A stretch of DNA of 64,000 nt from Strongylocentrotus droebachiensis (lineage: Eukaryota > Echinodermata > Echinoidea > Camarodonta > Strongylocentrotidae). The position numbers were made by a program, and so were the translations under genes. Location of the stretch: positions 124,001 to 188,000 of the forward strand of contig JAVYIG010000874.1 in assembly GCA_035222895.1 (NCBI GenBank). The letters run 5' to 3'. The notes under the pieces are model-generated. The model made no database searches, was not told the DNA's origin, and worked only from the letters and a program-made list of their open reading frames with translations. This document shows, piece after piece, positions 22,540 through 34,806 of the stretch (the first letter of the stretch is position 1; every line of letters starts with the position of its first letter).

Positions 22540-22842
22540 ATGGGAGGAAAAGCATCAAAAAAGCGAAGTGCGGGATCTACCCACCATCAACAGTCGGGGG
22601 GCGCTCCCGTGGTGGAACCGTTAGCGTCGGGTGATCAAAGCCAAGCTGGGCAGTCCACCGAGCCAGAGAGAGTTGATTCAAACATGCGTGAAGATTACAC
22701 TGAGAGTTCCGAAGCTGCTATTTTTTCGACGCAGGCGAAACAGAAAGAAGTGGTCGAGGCGAGTAACGCACACGAGGAAGCCGCGGTTATAACCGCAACA
22801 GAGAAGAAGACGCCCTGTGAACGTCATGATGGTGAAGAGAAG
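22540..22842 (+). CDS. Exon 1b of the IL-1-like gene
   Basis: 101 codons, start MGGKASKK, donor AAG|GTAAGT in phase 0. It has a few residues more than exon 1a (an HQ near residue 16 and AIF near 60). The 43-base leader and start context match exon 1a. Confidence 0.75.
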
Positions 22843-25800
22843 GTAAGTGGTAGGTCGACAAGTATTAATTCTGTTAAGTCGGGACAAGCACATTTCTCCT
22901 ATGGGCAGGGGAATAAGCAGTGTAGATGACCGCAGCACGGCGGTAATCACCCCGGTAAAGTGCTGTTAAAACCGTAAGTGACCGGGAAGCCCTTGTTTTC
23001 CTTCAATGCATGATGACCAATAACGGAAGAGTTTGTTTGTTTTCTTGTTTGTTTGTTTGTTTTACCTGACTGCTTAGAAAGAATGTGTATGCTTGTAAGT
23101 AAGCAGTACTTGTATGGAGTAATAGCACTGCGGTAAGAACCGCAGTGAATAGCTAAAGGCCCAAAGTTACAAACAAAAAAGTGAAGAGAGAGTGGGAATA
23201 TGATAGCGTTGAAAGTTTAATAAATACTTGTTAATCTCTGTATTCACCAATAGCGATGAAAAGATATAAATATATATACTCATATATTTATATCACCCCC
23301 CCCCCCCCCCCCCACCTCTTACCGTCACCGCCTCTCCCTTGACGCTTTAGACTGATAGGCAGAGTGCCTTTGAAAAGCTTCTTTCATTACTCCATTTGTA
23401 ATTAGTCTGAATATATGCACATGTGTCATAAAACTAAATTAGAACAACAACAACACGAGGAAGGTCACCTAAAGGAAGGAGGAGGTAAAGATAAACCAGC
23501 ATAACAGAAGGAGGAGGTAAAGAGAAACCAGGAATCGATCCTCCATGGCAATACTCTTTTTGTTTGTTATTCTGCTCCACACGAAGCGCCATTTCCCTGA
23601 CTCAGCACTGCGTTAGCGACTTTCAACCGATGAACTTTGAAAAAAATAATGTTTTTTCTCTCCGAGGGAGCCCAGCGACCGCGCCAGAAAATTAGCATTC
23701 TGTAGTTTTAACTTTGTTGTCCTAAGTCCTTTTCTTAGTCCTCTCAATTGGCTGAGACAGATCGTCAATTTAGACAATTTTTTAGCGATTTTTTAAATAT
23801 ATCTGGGGAAGGGGGACGACCCCTTTTACATATTTACCAGGTGGAGACATCCCTCATTCCCTTTGAATCGCCGACCCTTTAGGTACTATTGAGCATTCGC
23901 TTTCTCTATCTCTAAAAGAAAGTTTACACTACACACACACACACAAACACATGGAATTGGAATTGTTGATATAAACACTATTGTTTGCTGTGAATCATTA
24001 ACAACACGTTTTTATCCTTCTTTGACAAAACGTGAAGGCCCCCGTATGGTTGCGTTTTATTCCCTTCCGCTTGTGATACAATGGACAGCACACCACAAAT
24101 GATTACCATGGCTTCGGGGGTATTAGGGACTTTTGGATTTGCATGTCGACAGCTTTGACTGCAACGTGTGACGTCATTGTAAGGCACTGCGCATGCGTTA
24201 CGTCGTCTCAGTCGGCGATCGAGAATGCATCAACCTTGATTTTCCATATATTGATATTTATATAGCGCCTTTGCATGCTCAAGGTACTAGTATGCCGCGT
24301 GCGCATAAAATATACAGTTCCTCAGGTAGACAATTAAAGGAACATCCCTTCCCTGCTATAATGTAAAAATGTGTAGAACAGGTGTCACATGCATATTATT
24401 CACCTGTTCTACACATTTTTACATACTAGCAGTGAACGGATGTTCTTTTGTTGATGGTAGAATGAGGAACTGTATATTGTGTCCTCTTTCTTTGTCCGTG
24501 ATGTTCATAGTGTTACTTCCTGCATGCATGTATATCGTCGAGTGCAATCTAGAAGATTTATAATTGTAGTCAACATGGGCAGTTAAGTACGTTGACACGC
24601 ATGATTAGTCAGCGTTCGTCGTGTTCTCGTCCACTCAATCTAAAAGTCCCTATTGACAATGAGTGCACGTACGCATTCCGCATGGGTGGTAGTGGGAAAC
24701 AACTAGAAATATCAAGCAAAGCAAATATTATTGAGAATCAGATTAATCAGTAAATCAAATATTTAAAGTTATCAGTACAAACATATTCATCATTTATTTT
24801 GAAGGTTAAAACTATATTTACCAGGGGGGGGGGGGGGCGAATACTTTGAGCAAAAATGTCTCTCTCCCCATTTATTTATTTATTTTATTTATTTAAACAG
24901 GTTAGCTCTCTCAGTATTGTTTTTATACTGTTTTTCTGAGAGGCCTTGTTCACAAAAAAAGGATCATTACAAATACAGGAAATAACAAACAAGTCCTACA
25001 TGATTATACAGAGTGAGTCAGAAAAAATGTCCCACTTTTTAAAAGTTGTATTGTTTGAAGTATGCATATTTAATCATGGGTTTCATGATATGTCTTGATA
25101 GAGTTATCCTCCCAGTACATTATACGGTACCATTTTCATTTGAATCCCAGCATGCATGACTGAACATCAGACAATCTTTACAAGACTGCCAGATCTCACT
25201 TACGGCAAGTTGGTGGGTGAGGAATAAATAGTGTTTTGAACAAAGACAGCCAGACAGACAAACACACGCACACACGCACACACACGCACACACACACACA
25301 CAATCACACACCCATACACACACACTCAAGAAAGGAAGTTTACACTACACACATACACTCGAGAAAGAAAAGTTTACACTACACACACACACTCAAGAAA
25401 GGAAGTTTACACTACACACATACACTCGAGAAAGAAAGTTTACACTAGACACATACACTCAAGAAAGAAAGTTTACACTACACACATACACTCGAGAAAG
25501 GAAGTTTACACTACACACATACACTCAAGAAAGGAAGTTTACACTACACACATACACTCGAGAAAGAAAAGTTTACACTACACACACACACTCAAGAAAG
25601 AAAGTTTACACTACACACATACACTCGAGAAAGAAAGTTTACACTACACACACACACTCAAGAAAGAAAGTTTACACTACACACATACACTCGAGAAAGG
25701 AAGTTTACACTACACACATACACTCAAGAAAGGAAGTTTACACTACACACATACACTCGAGAAAGAAAGTTTACACTACACACATACACTCAAGAAAGGA

Positions 25801-28800
25801 AGTTTACACTACACACATACACTCGAGAAAGGAAGTTTACACTACACACACACACACTCAAGAATAAAAGCTTACCGACAGTACTCCTTTTCAGGACTAC
25901 CTACTCCCCCCCCCCCCCCCCTCCCTCTTCTTTCTCAAATGGTTCAACCGTAAACCTACTGAATATCTATTTTGTTGTTTACATTTTCAGATCGAATCTT
26001 CACATGGGCTTGCGTTTCAGGAGATCTTTGTCCAGTATATTCCTGGTAAACCTCATGCTCTCACGAAGTTTGGAGCACTTCTTTACTCTCGTCAGGTTGG
26101 TCATGAGTTCAGGGCCCTAGATGGCACCGGACTGGCAAGAATTGTTGGGTTGAGGTAAATAGGATATGTAACTTCTTTATTAAATTTCAGTTTTCAGTTT
26201 ATTGTCTCATATTTCACTTTTATTTCACATTTTGCAGTCATGATTTCACGAAATGAATAATACAAATTAAAAAGACTTATATTAACAGAAACAATACAAA
26301 AGGAAAAAAAGAAGGTGAGTACCTCATATCAGTTTGTTTGAACACACTAAATTAATAGACTGAACTAATAGGAAGAATGAAAAATGAAGGGACCTCTGGT
26401 TCTGTTGAAAGCTATAATTGTGAGTTGTAGTTATATATAGGATTTCCCGGCCAAATTCGCGAGCTTGTCATTCAAATTCATTTGTCTTGCGTTCAAATTC
26501 GACGGTTTTAGTGCTGTCGAGTATATCTCGGGTTTATATTCCTTTTTCTAGAATTCAAATCTATGAAGTTTTCGTTAGAATCTATGTATGTTTCATTCCA
26601 ATTAATGAACATAGTGCTTCTTTCGCTATTTAGTCATTCGATTTAGCGCAACACGATTTTCTGACATCGCGACGGTGTACTTCTAGCATTCTAATTCATT
26701 TGTAGCATTCAAATTAGCACTTTGTGCACTAACATTAATGGTCAATATACATTTCTCGTTTATTTAACACTTTTTATAGCTCATTCTTTTTCTTTCAAGA
26801 TCGTTTTTCATGTGTATTTCATCCTATTTTGTGTTCTTGCATTTATACTCTTTATATACTTTTAGATTTATCAGATATTCATCAGCCTTTAAAGATATAG
26901 TTGAGTTCTGGTCATGCGATTGCATTGTGAAAGAAACGGTGTGGAATCGACCAGAAAAGGTTGATCATCTAGCATATAAGAATTTGTGTGTATTGCAAGC
27001 TTCTGGAATCATCAAAATGATAAGAAATTTGGCCAAGTCTTGGTAAAGTTACAAACACTGTACACAAAAAGATGTATATGGGACGAACACGTGGCGTAAA
27101 AAACAGGCCCCCGAGTTTTACATGTTACATGACATATTTAGAATATGAAGGCATTTGAAGACCCATGCTTTTCAGGGAACATGTCTTATCTGATGTTCTT
27201 CCACACTTGCATAATAAGAATGATAAAGTTCACAAATTATTTTTCACCTCTTCCCAGAACTCAACCTTCTCTTTAAGTTTGATTGTTAAAAAAAAAGACT
27301 TACATCTACGGACTTGATGGTCTCAATATTTGTGAAATGTTCATGTAAGGAATTGTTTGTCTTGTGTTTCATCATAAATTGATCACAATTTCATTATGGA
27401 GGAAGGGTACAATATTGTGACTGGGGTAGGTGGTTTTGTATCCCCACTTTTCCGGGGTATATGAACATGTCCGTTCAGAGATGCCATATCCCTTGATTTC
27501 GCCCCTTCTTTACCTAATGTCTGACTACAAACATATGCTTTGTCCTCAAAATTAATCAATTGAATAACAGAAAAGACCCCAATGGCAAATCATGTATTTA
27601 ATTGCATTTTTTTAAAGCTGTAAACGTGTGTTGCATTTCTTCCCCCTAAAATTCCTAACTTGAATAAACATAATTCGAATACGAATGACAGGTTTTAATT
27701 TGAATGATAAAAATGACGCCTCGACAAGTGACGATTAATTTGAATGCTAGTTGAGCAGTTTCTAAATTGAATGACAGATCTATGAAACCCTTCGACCAAA
27801 ATCCTAAATTAAATACTAAATCGGGAAAATTGAATCATAATTGGCATGGCAAAGCTGATCTGCGCTAACTTAAATGCAAAGTAAATTAATTCGAATGACA
27901 AACTCGCGAATTTGTCCGGGAAATCCTATATTTAAAATAAAACGTACAAGGTCTATATTATGTATATAATTTATATGTCTATTTAATCTTATATATGCAG
28001 TGCGTCCCAGGAAAAACGAAGCCGAGAATCATCGATGTTTTATCATAACTTAATCATATTTATAAATAATAAATGACACCTATTTGTAAAGCTTAGATCC
28101 TCTTCTGTCATGTGATGCGGCTCACATGATGCATATTTCACGCATTAGGAATTAAGACAAATTTAGAGAGAGGAAACCAAAAAGTCATTTGGCGGATGGT
28201 ATCTGAATTTCAAAAAGAAAATCACATTTCTAGAAAGTTTATTTTTTGCCCTTTTATATGAAACCTCAGGAAAAATGAGCCAGGAATAACAAAGTTCTGT
28301 TTTTTTGAAGTGATGCCTGAATTTCTATAATTTGATTTAACGAATTCGTTTTCACTGGTTGCCTGCCGTACCGACAGACAGAGTTCACATACTTAACTCC
28401 TTTTCGTTGATGATCAGCCATGCATCGAGTCTGTCGTCTTCTAGGAAGAAGACAACTTTAGACTGATTTGCAGTTTGCTCGACATTTATTCCGCTCCGAA
28501 ACTAGGAGTCCTTTTCCTCAAAACATGTAAAGTAGGAAAGTCAAAGTAAAACAAGTAACATGCATAAAAGCAATAACAAAATCTTATAACCACAATAAAG
28601 AGGGTCCACCATAAACAATTCGACAATAATGTATAAACGTGATATGATTCAACAATCTTAAGGGTACATGTACCATGAGTGAAACTCAAAATTGTAGGGA
28701 TCTCCGGTCACGTGATCAGCGGAGGGATAGTAACTCCTTCCGATCACCCCAGGTCCCTGGGGTTTACGTGACCTGCCGGTAGGATAGTATCTCCTACGGA

Positions 28801-31800
28801 TGATCCCCACAACTTTTCAATACTCACAAAATCATCAATGCATAACTAACATAGTTATGGAAACACTATATTTGTGGGATCTCGAGTCACGCGATCAGCG
28901 GAAGGATAGTAATTCCCTCCGATCACCCCAGGTCCCTGGGGTTTACGTGACCTGCCGGTAGGATAGTATCTCCTACGGATGATCCCCACAACTTTTCAAT
29001 ACTCACAAAATCATCAATGCATAACATAGTTATGGAAACACTATATTTGTGGGGTCTCGAGTCACGCGATCAGCGGAAGGGTAGTAACTCCCTCCGATCA
29101 CCCCAGATACCTGGGGTTTACGTGACCCACCGACAGGATAGTATCTCCTGCAGTATCCCCAATGTTATCCCGGTGCTACTATACCAGCGCATATATAAGA
29201 AGTGGTGATAATCGGAACCAACCATGGAATAATCACGAGTAAAAGAAATCCTCCCCCAGTCAACCCCCGTGTTACCATGATATTAAGTACATACAATTCG
29301 TTATATCACTCAAAACAACATTGTACTTCCAATTTGTTAATCCTCAATCAACTTTAAGTAGTTTACTTCTTCAACTCTACTTAAACTAAAGAGGGGTGGG
29401 TGGGCCGGGGAAAAAGGACTTCTCCGAGCGGAGATAAAGTCGAAAGTGAGAAAATCTTGCACACGGCGTTCCCACGCTTACTGCGCGCATAACTCCACCG
29501 TTGTAAATTCACTGGCTGTGCGCATTTTCGGTTTCTTTACAGAGGTAAATTTCACATGTCGCTGTCTCACAAAGGCACCGCTTAAACAGCTGTAAAAGGC
29601 GCGCGCTATTTCTGGCCTATGCCAGCAATTGTTTTGTCTATCCTTGACTCTCCCAGAATGACTCTGATCATTTATTATGATCACGTTATTCTTTGAACAA
29701 AACTATGCTTTTCTCGCCATAATGTATCTCCTCCCGTTACCTCTTTGCAGAAACCATGATGAACTAATAAGCATCAATAACCCACAGTCAGACATAAGCA
29801 GTGCTAACCAGCTAGCAGTTCTAGAATGTTTCTCAGATATTGGCACTCAGATTGGTTTGGTAAGAATACATTTTATTTTATTCACATTATTGTTAGTTGA
29901 TTTACAGTATATTTTTATTATCGTCGTTATCAGAGTGATTGATTGATCTTTTTTTCGGGCATTATTATTTACTAAGATCGTTGTTATTATAATGATTACA
30001 ATTATGATTTTTTTTTTTATTGCAAATATTATTATCATTATATTTATTTCCATTATTATCATTAAACTTATAAGTATTATAATCATTATTATTATTATGA
30101 TAATTATTATTATTATTGTTATAAATATCGTTAGTATTAATATTTGTATAAACATTTAAAATAATTTAATTTCGTTTTAAAGACAATATTTATTAAATTG
30201 TATATTCATTATTTTGTATTCATCTATCTTCATTATCATCAATATTATGATACGATTATTTCGTGTTTTTATTGAAGTTAACAAGGGAAACAGAGGGCTA
30301 TGAACTTATAATACTATAATCATTTCGAAAGGAAAGCTCTATATCCGTACCGACATTCGTGGTAAAGAAATTTGTAATCACGAGTCCTAAAATTAACCCT
30401 TTTCTTTCTTCAAAATTTAGGTTATTAAGCGGAAACAGGAGGAAACTTGGCTGTTTGCTTTTCATCTCAACGAAAAGGGTATTTTCTTTCTCTCTTCTTG
30501 CCCATCAATTGTTTCCTTACTTTTGAACAGATAAGATTAGGAGATAGTATAAACATTTGGAGTAACTACTATGGTTTTGCTTTCATTTGCACGCAAGCAT
30601 AAGCTATTCTGTCCCGTGCGTATACTTGGAAATTAAGTTTTTGGTTTGGGCATGTGCATGAAAGAAAAATGAAAGTCAAAAAAAACTTTAATCGAAACGA
30701 TGTGTGAACAAATGTGAGCCAGTTAAATATATCGTTAAAAAATGACCCCGATCTGAATGCTTATCAAGGAAAACAATCTCGTTGAAGTTTGTAGTCTCCT
30801 CCTACGGGAGTCGCCATTTTAAATTCAATAGCGCTTTCAGAATAATGGAAATGGTTATAGAAAGAAAGGGGAAATACTTTAAAGAGGGAAATCAAGAAAA
30901 ACTAGGAGGGGAAAATGGACACCGCAAAAGTGCAATAGATTGGCAGAAAAAAAGGTACCTTGATAGATTTCTACTTAATTATCCATTAGTTTTACACTCG
31001 ATTAAACAAAAAGAGATCGTCAAAGAGATGTATTTTCAATTGCATGATATAATAATGATAATAATACCTAGTTCTTATATAGCGCTTTCATGATGAGCAT
31101 ATCTTACACCCCCCCTCTTTCACACACACAAACACACACCCATATACCACACACAAACACACGCACTTTATCTATTTCGATTGCAGGTAACCGGCCAGTT
31201 GTGGAGAACATATTCAGGCGACAATTACCTAGCGAAATATTGGAGAACTCGTTCATAGATATCATCCCCGTTAAGAGTGCTTTTAGAATGAACCCTGTCT
31301 ATTCCTATGATTCTTCCCTTCAAGTGCAAATGATACTTCCACAAGAAGAAGACAGATTCATGGAGATCGACAACGACAAGGCGACCTACGTTCGACGTAT
31401 AAGTACGTTTCTCAATGACTAACTATTCTAAGCTTAAAGGGATAGTTGAGTTCTGTTGCGGAGGGCGCTACACAAAATAATTTTTTGTGAGATAATGAAA
31501 AACTGAGTGTCAAATTTGAAATAACATACAATTTAAATGACAAAATCATCTTTGTTTGATCAAAATCGGTTCAGTGGCGGCTGAAATATCCATAAATATA
31601 ACAATTTATGATACTTGTGTACCATCACAAATATTACATAATTTGAAAAAGCCGCTGAAAAAATGAGATACCGCCTTTTACGTCGTATTCCAGCTAATGC
31701 CGATGTTGGCTTTTTTGTTGGCATTTTCGTGTCGGTTATATTACGCACAACCAGCCGGCCCATGTATTGTTATTTTTAATCAAATAATTAACGGTCACCG

Positions 31801-34775
31801 TATTTTTTTGAAAGTGGAGCTGAATTGGTATGATCGTATTGGCTAAATTTCACACATTTTGGGGGCTAAAAATACCTTCATAGCAATTTAGTTCTATAAG
31901 GGCACTAGAAATGTCATAGATAAGAAATGGAGCAATAACCATGCACTTTGGAGGCATTTGCGGTCTGAAAACAGAACTCAACTATCCCTTTAACGTTTTA
32001 AGACATCGACCAATTCGTATTCAACACATGGTAAAAAATTACTCAAAATTTAAATTGGTATTTTAAAGAGATACTCCACTGATGGACTTTTTGCCCTAGC
32101 GTACTGTGTATTGCACAGCGCCATCTCATGATCACATCGCCAACAGTACGCGACACAGTACCTAATTACCACTTCGCAGACAGAGAACTTAAAGGCGTTT
32201 TTTAGGATGTTTCCAGTTTTACAAATCTGAAATGCATGGCCCTACGTTTTATCAGTGCCTATGATATGGTGTGATCTTGAAGCCCTACAGAAATTGCGCT
32301 TCAAAATGATGGTGAAGAGCCTGAAAAAAGTAAAAATCTTTAAGTGACCGGTTTTACAATACTCATTTTCCCCAATCGACTGTAGTGTTAAAAAAATGTA
32401 CTTTGAAACTTCGAATTTACTTTGCTTTACTTTGTTTTCAGTGGGTTCTGCTTATATGCGCAATTGTATCAACGATTTAGCTTATTGTCAATAAGTTAGA
32501 ATGAGGAGGCTGTGCCTTCAAACTAGAATGATAGGTCTCATCAGCTTAGGCTAACCCTCATTTAGCATGATCTTCCTGTGACGTGACTTGCAGTAACCCG
32601 GACCTGTGTGCATTACTTCTCTACGCAGACTCACGCCATCAAGCGATCACGTACTATAGAGCTTAGCTTAAGCAGTGAATCTTGAGCCCGCTGCCCACGC
32701 AATGTCATTTCGATTGCGCCATTCGATGCCATTCAGACTTATAATAATGCACAAAACATGTCTAAATACGATCTCTTACTATAATTAATAAATTAATTGA
32801 TTAATGGGCTTTTGTCTTCGTGTGGGCGAAGACCGATTCATAAGCCCGTTGCAAACGTGGTGACATTCAGGTGAATAATAATAGTGCACAGAACCGGTCC
32901 AAATCTGATTTCGTGCAAGAATGAATAAAGTAATTATTGAGCTTGTTGTCTTCTTGTCGGCAGAGACCGTGACTATCAATAAATACACACGGATAGACGG
33001 TAGTGAAGATGATGGTACACCAGTCTCCATCTCAACACCAGGATCGTCCGACAGCGATTCGGACAATGGAAGCGACTCCGATTGTGACAAAGATGGAAAG
33101 TCGACGTGCATTGAGGCTGTCGATGTTGGACCTCTCAGCGTAGTCGTAAGTTCACTGTTATTATCATCGTCATCATCATCATCATCATTATATTTAACAA
33201 TTACAGTCATCATTATTATGCCTACCCTTATCCCAATCATCGTTATCGTTTTATCGTTTTTCTCATCGTCTTAACTTCCATCACCATCACAAATATAATC
33301 GTAGTAAGAGTAAATAGGAGTAATAATAGTTTTATCAGTGATGACTATGAGGATAATAATAATGGTTATAACGGTCAAAATAAAATGATGATGATTATTT
33401 TGTTGTTGTTGGTTTCTCCACTAATAACATAAACTTACTTTCATTCCCTCCTTGATTCGACAGAACTTTCCTTGCTACATGACCCGGCGTCGTATACCGA
33501 TCCCGCAAAATAACAAGTTCTTTATCCAGTCTTTTCTCTCTAATGAAGCATCTGTATTTAAGGCTGCCAACACAGACGAAGGTGAATGGTTGACTTGTAT
33601 TGTGGTGTGTGTGTGTGTGTGTGTGTGTGTGCGTTTGTGTGCGTGTGTATGTGCGTGTGAGGGGGGGAGGCGTTGGCATTCGCACGGGAACACCCCTTTT
33701 CTTAATAAAAGAGAAATGTTAGATATTTAAGCGTGCGTGTGTTTGTGAGGATGGGGGGGGGGGGGGACACACCTCCAAATAAAAAAAATTGTTGGCATTT
33801 GTCTATGGGTTCGTCTGGGGCTGACTCCATCCTCTTAGTACAAAAATGGAGAACATTTGTGGAGCGGAGCACAGAGGGGAATACTCCCTCTTTCAAATAA
33901 AAGAGTGTGCCGGCTTGTAGTGCAACAACACCCCCTCCTCCCGAAATACAGAAAAACAAATTCATACAATCTTCAGCTTGTTAAGGTTCCTCACTCATGG
34001 CAATGTATATATTGCAACGGGGAAGGGACGGGTGTACGGGGAAGGGGAGAGTTGATGTGGTTTGACACATTCTGAAAGAGAATTGGCAAGTTATTTATTT
34101 ATTCCATTTTCCTTTTTTAACTTCTTGAAAACAATGATATCCGTTTCGTTAATGTGAAACCTTTACAAGCAAATGTTGGTTTGCTTGTTTTTTCATAGTC
34201 TGATTTTCTTGGCTACAGACCTGCTGGATCACATCGTCATTTAAGCCTAAAACGCACACTATACGATTTCCCTGTCATCCGATTTTAGAAGAAATGACAA
34301 TATTATATAGGTTTACAAATCTAAAGAAACAAGATTTTCTTGTTGAAGGCTCTGAAAAGGGATTTTAAAAAGCCGAATCGACTTAAAATCGTTAAGAATC
34401 GCACTACTGGCATGACGTCACTACGATTTTGAGCCAATTTAATTATTCCTCCTCCAAAAATGCGTGATTTCCATCAGAATTTTGATTATGAAAATCATCG
34501 ATCATTTAGAATTCAGAAGTTGAAGTATTCATAATAAATGCTATTGCAAATTGTGCGGTGGGTATTACAGTGTTTATAAACATCATAGATGACTGTATGA
34601 CGCGTTTCTATCTCATTGTAGTATTAATATCATTTATTATTAGTATCGCCACTCTCTTCTTCCGGTCTTTTCTGCCTTCCCCCTGTCTCTGTCACACCCA
34701 CACGCTCACCCTCCCACAAACACTCTGCCCAACCTTCTCACGGCACCCACTTTCTGTCTCTTTCTTTATTCCCCT

Positions 34776-34806
<31 letters not shown>

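Noticed and set aside
25236-25448. His/Thr-rich frame over the CA repeats
   Set aside because: Pure microsatellite and minisatellite translation.
25325-25863. Regular repeats that might suggest a CRISPR array
   Set aside because: Repeats are directly adjacent without unique spacers, in a eukaryotic intron; it is a minisatellite.
29847-30155. Ile-rich minus-strand frame resembling a membrane protein
   Set aside because: It is the translation of a degenerate ATT/ATC repeat.
30457-31220. GNRPVVENI resembling GNRPLFEDM of IL-18
   Set aside because: It lies about 70 residues before the strand that should follow closely in IL-18, so the match is probably chance and was not used as support.
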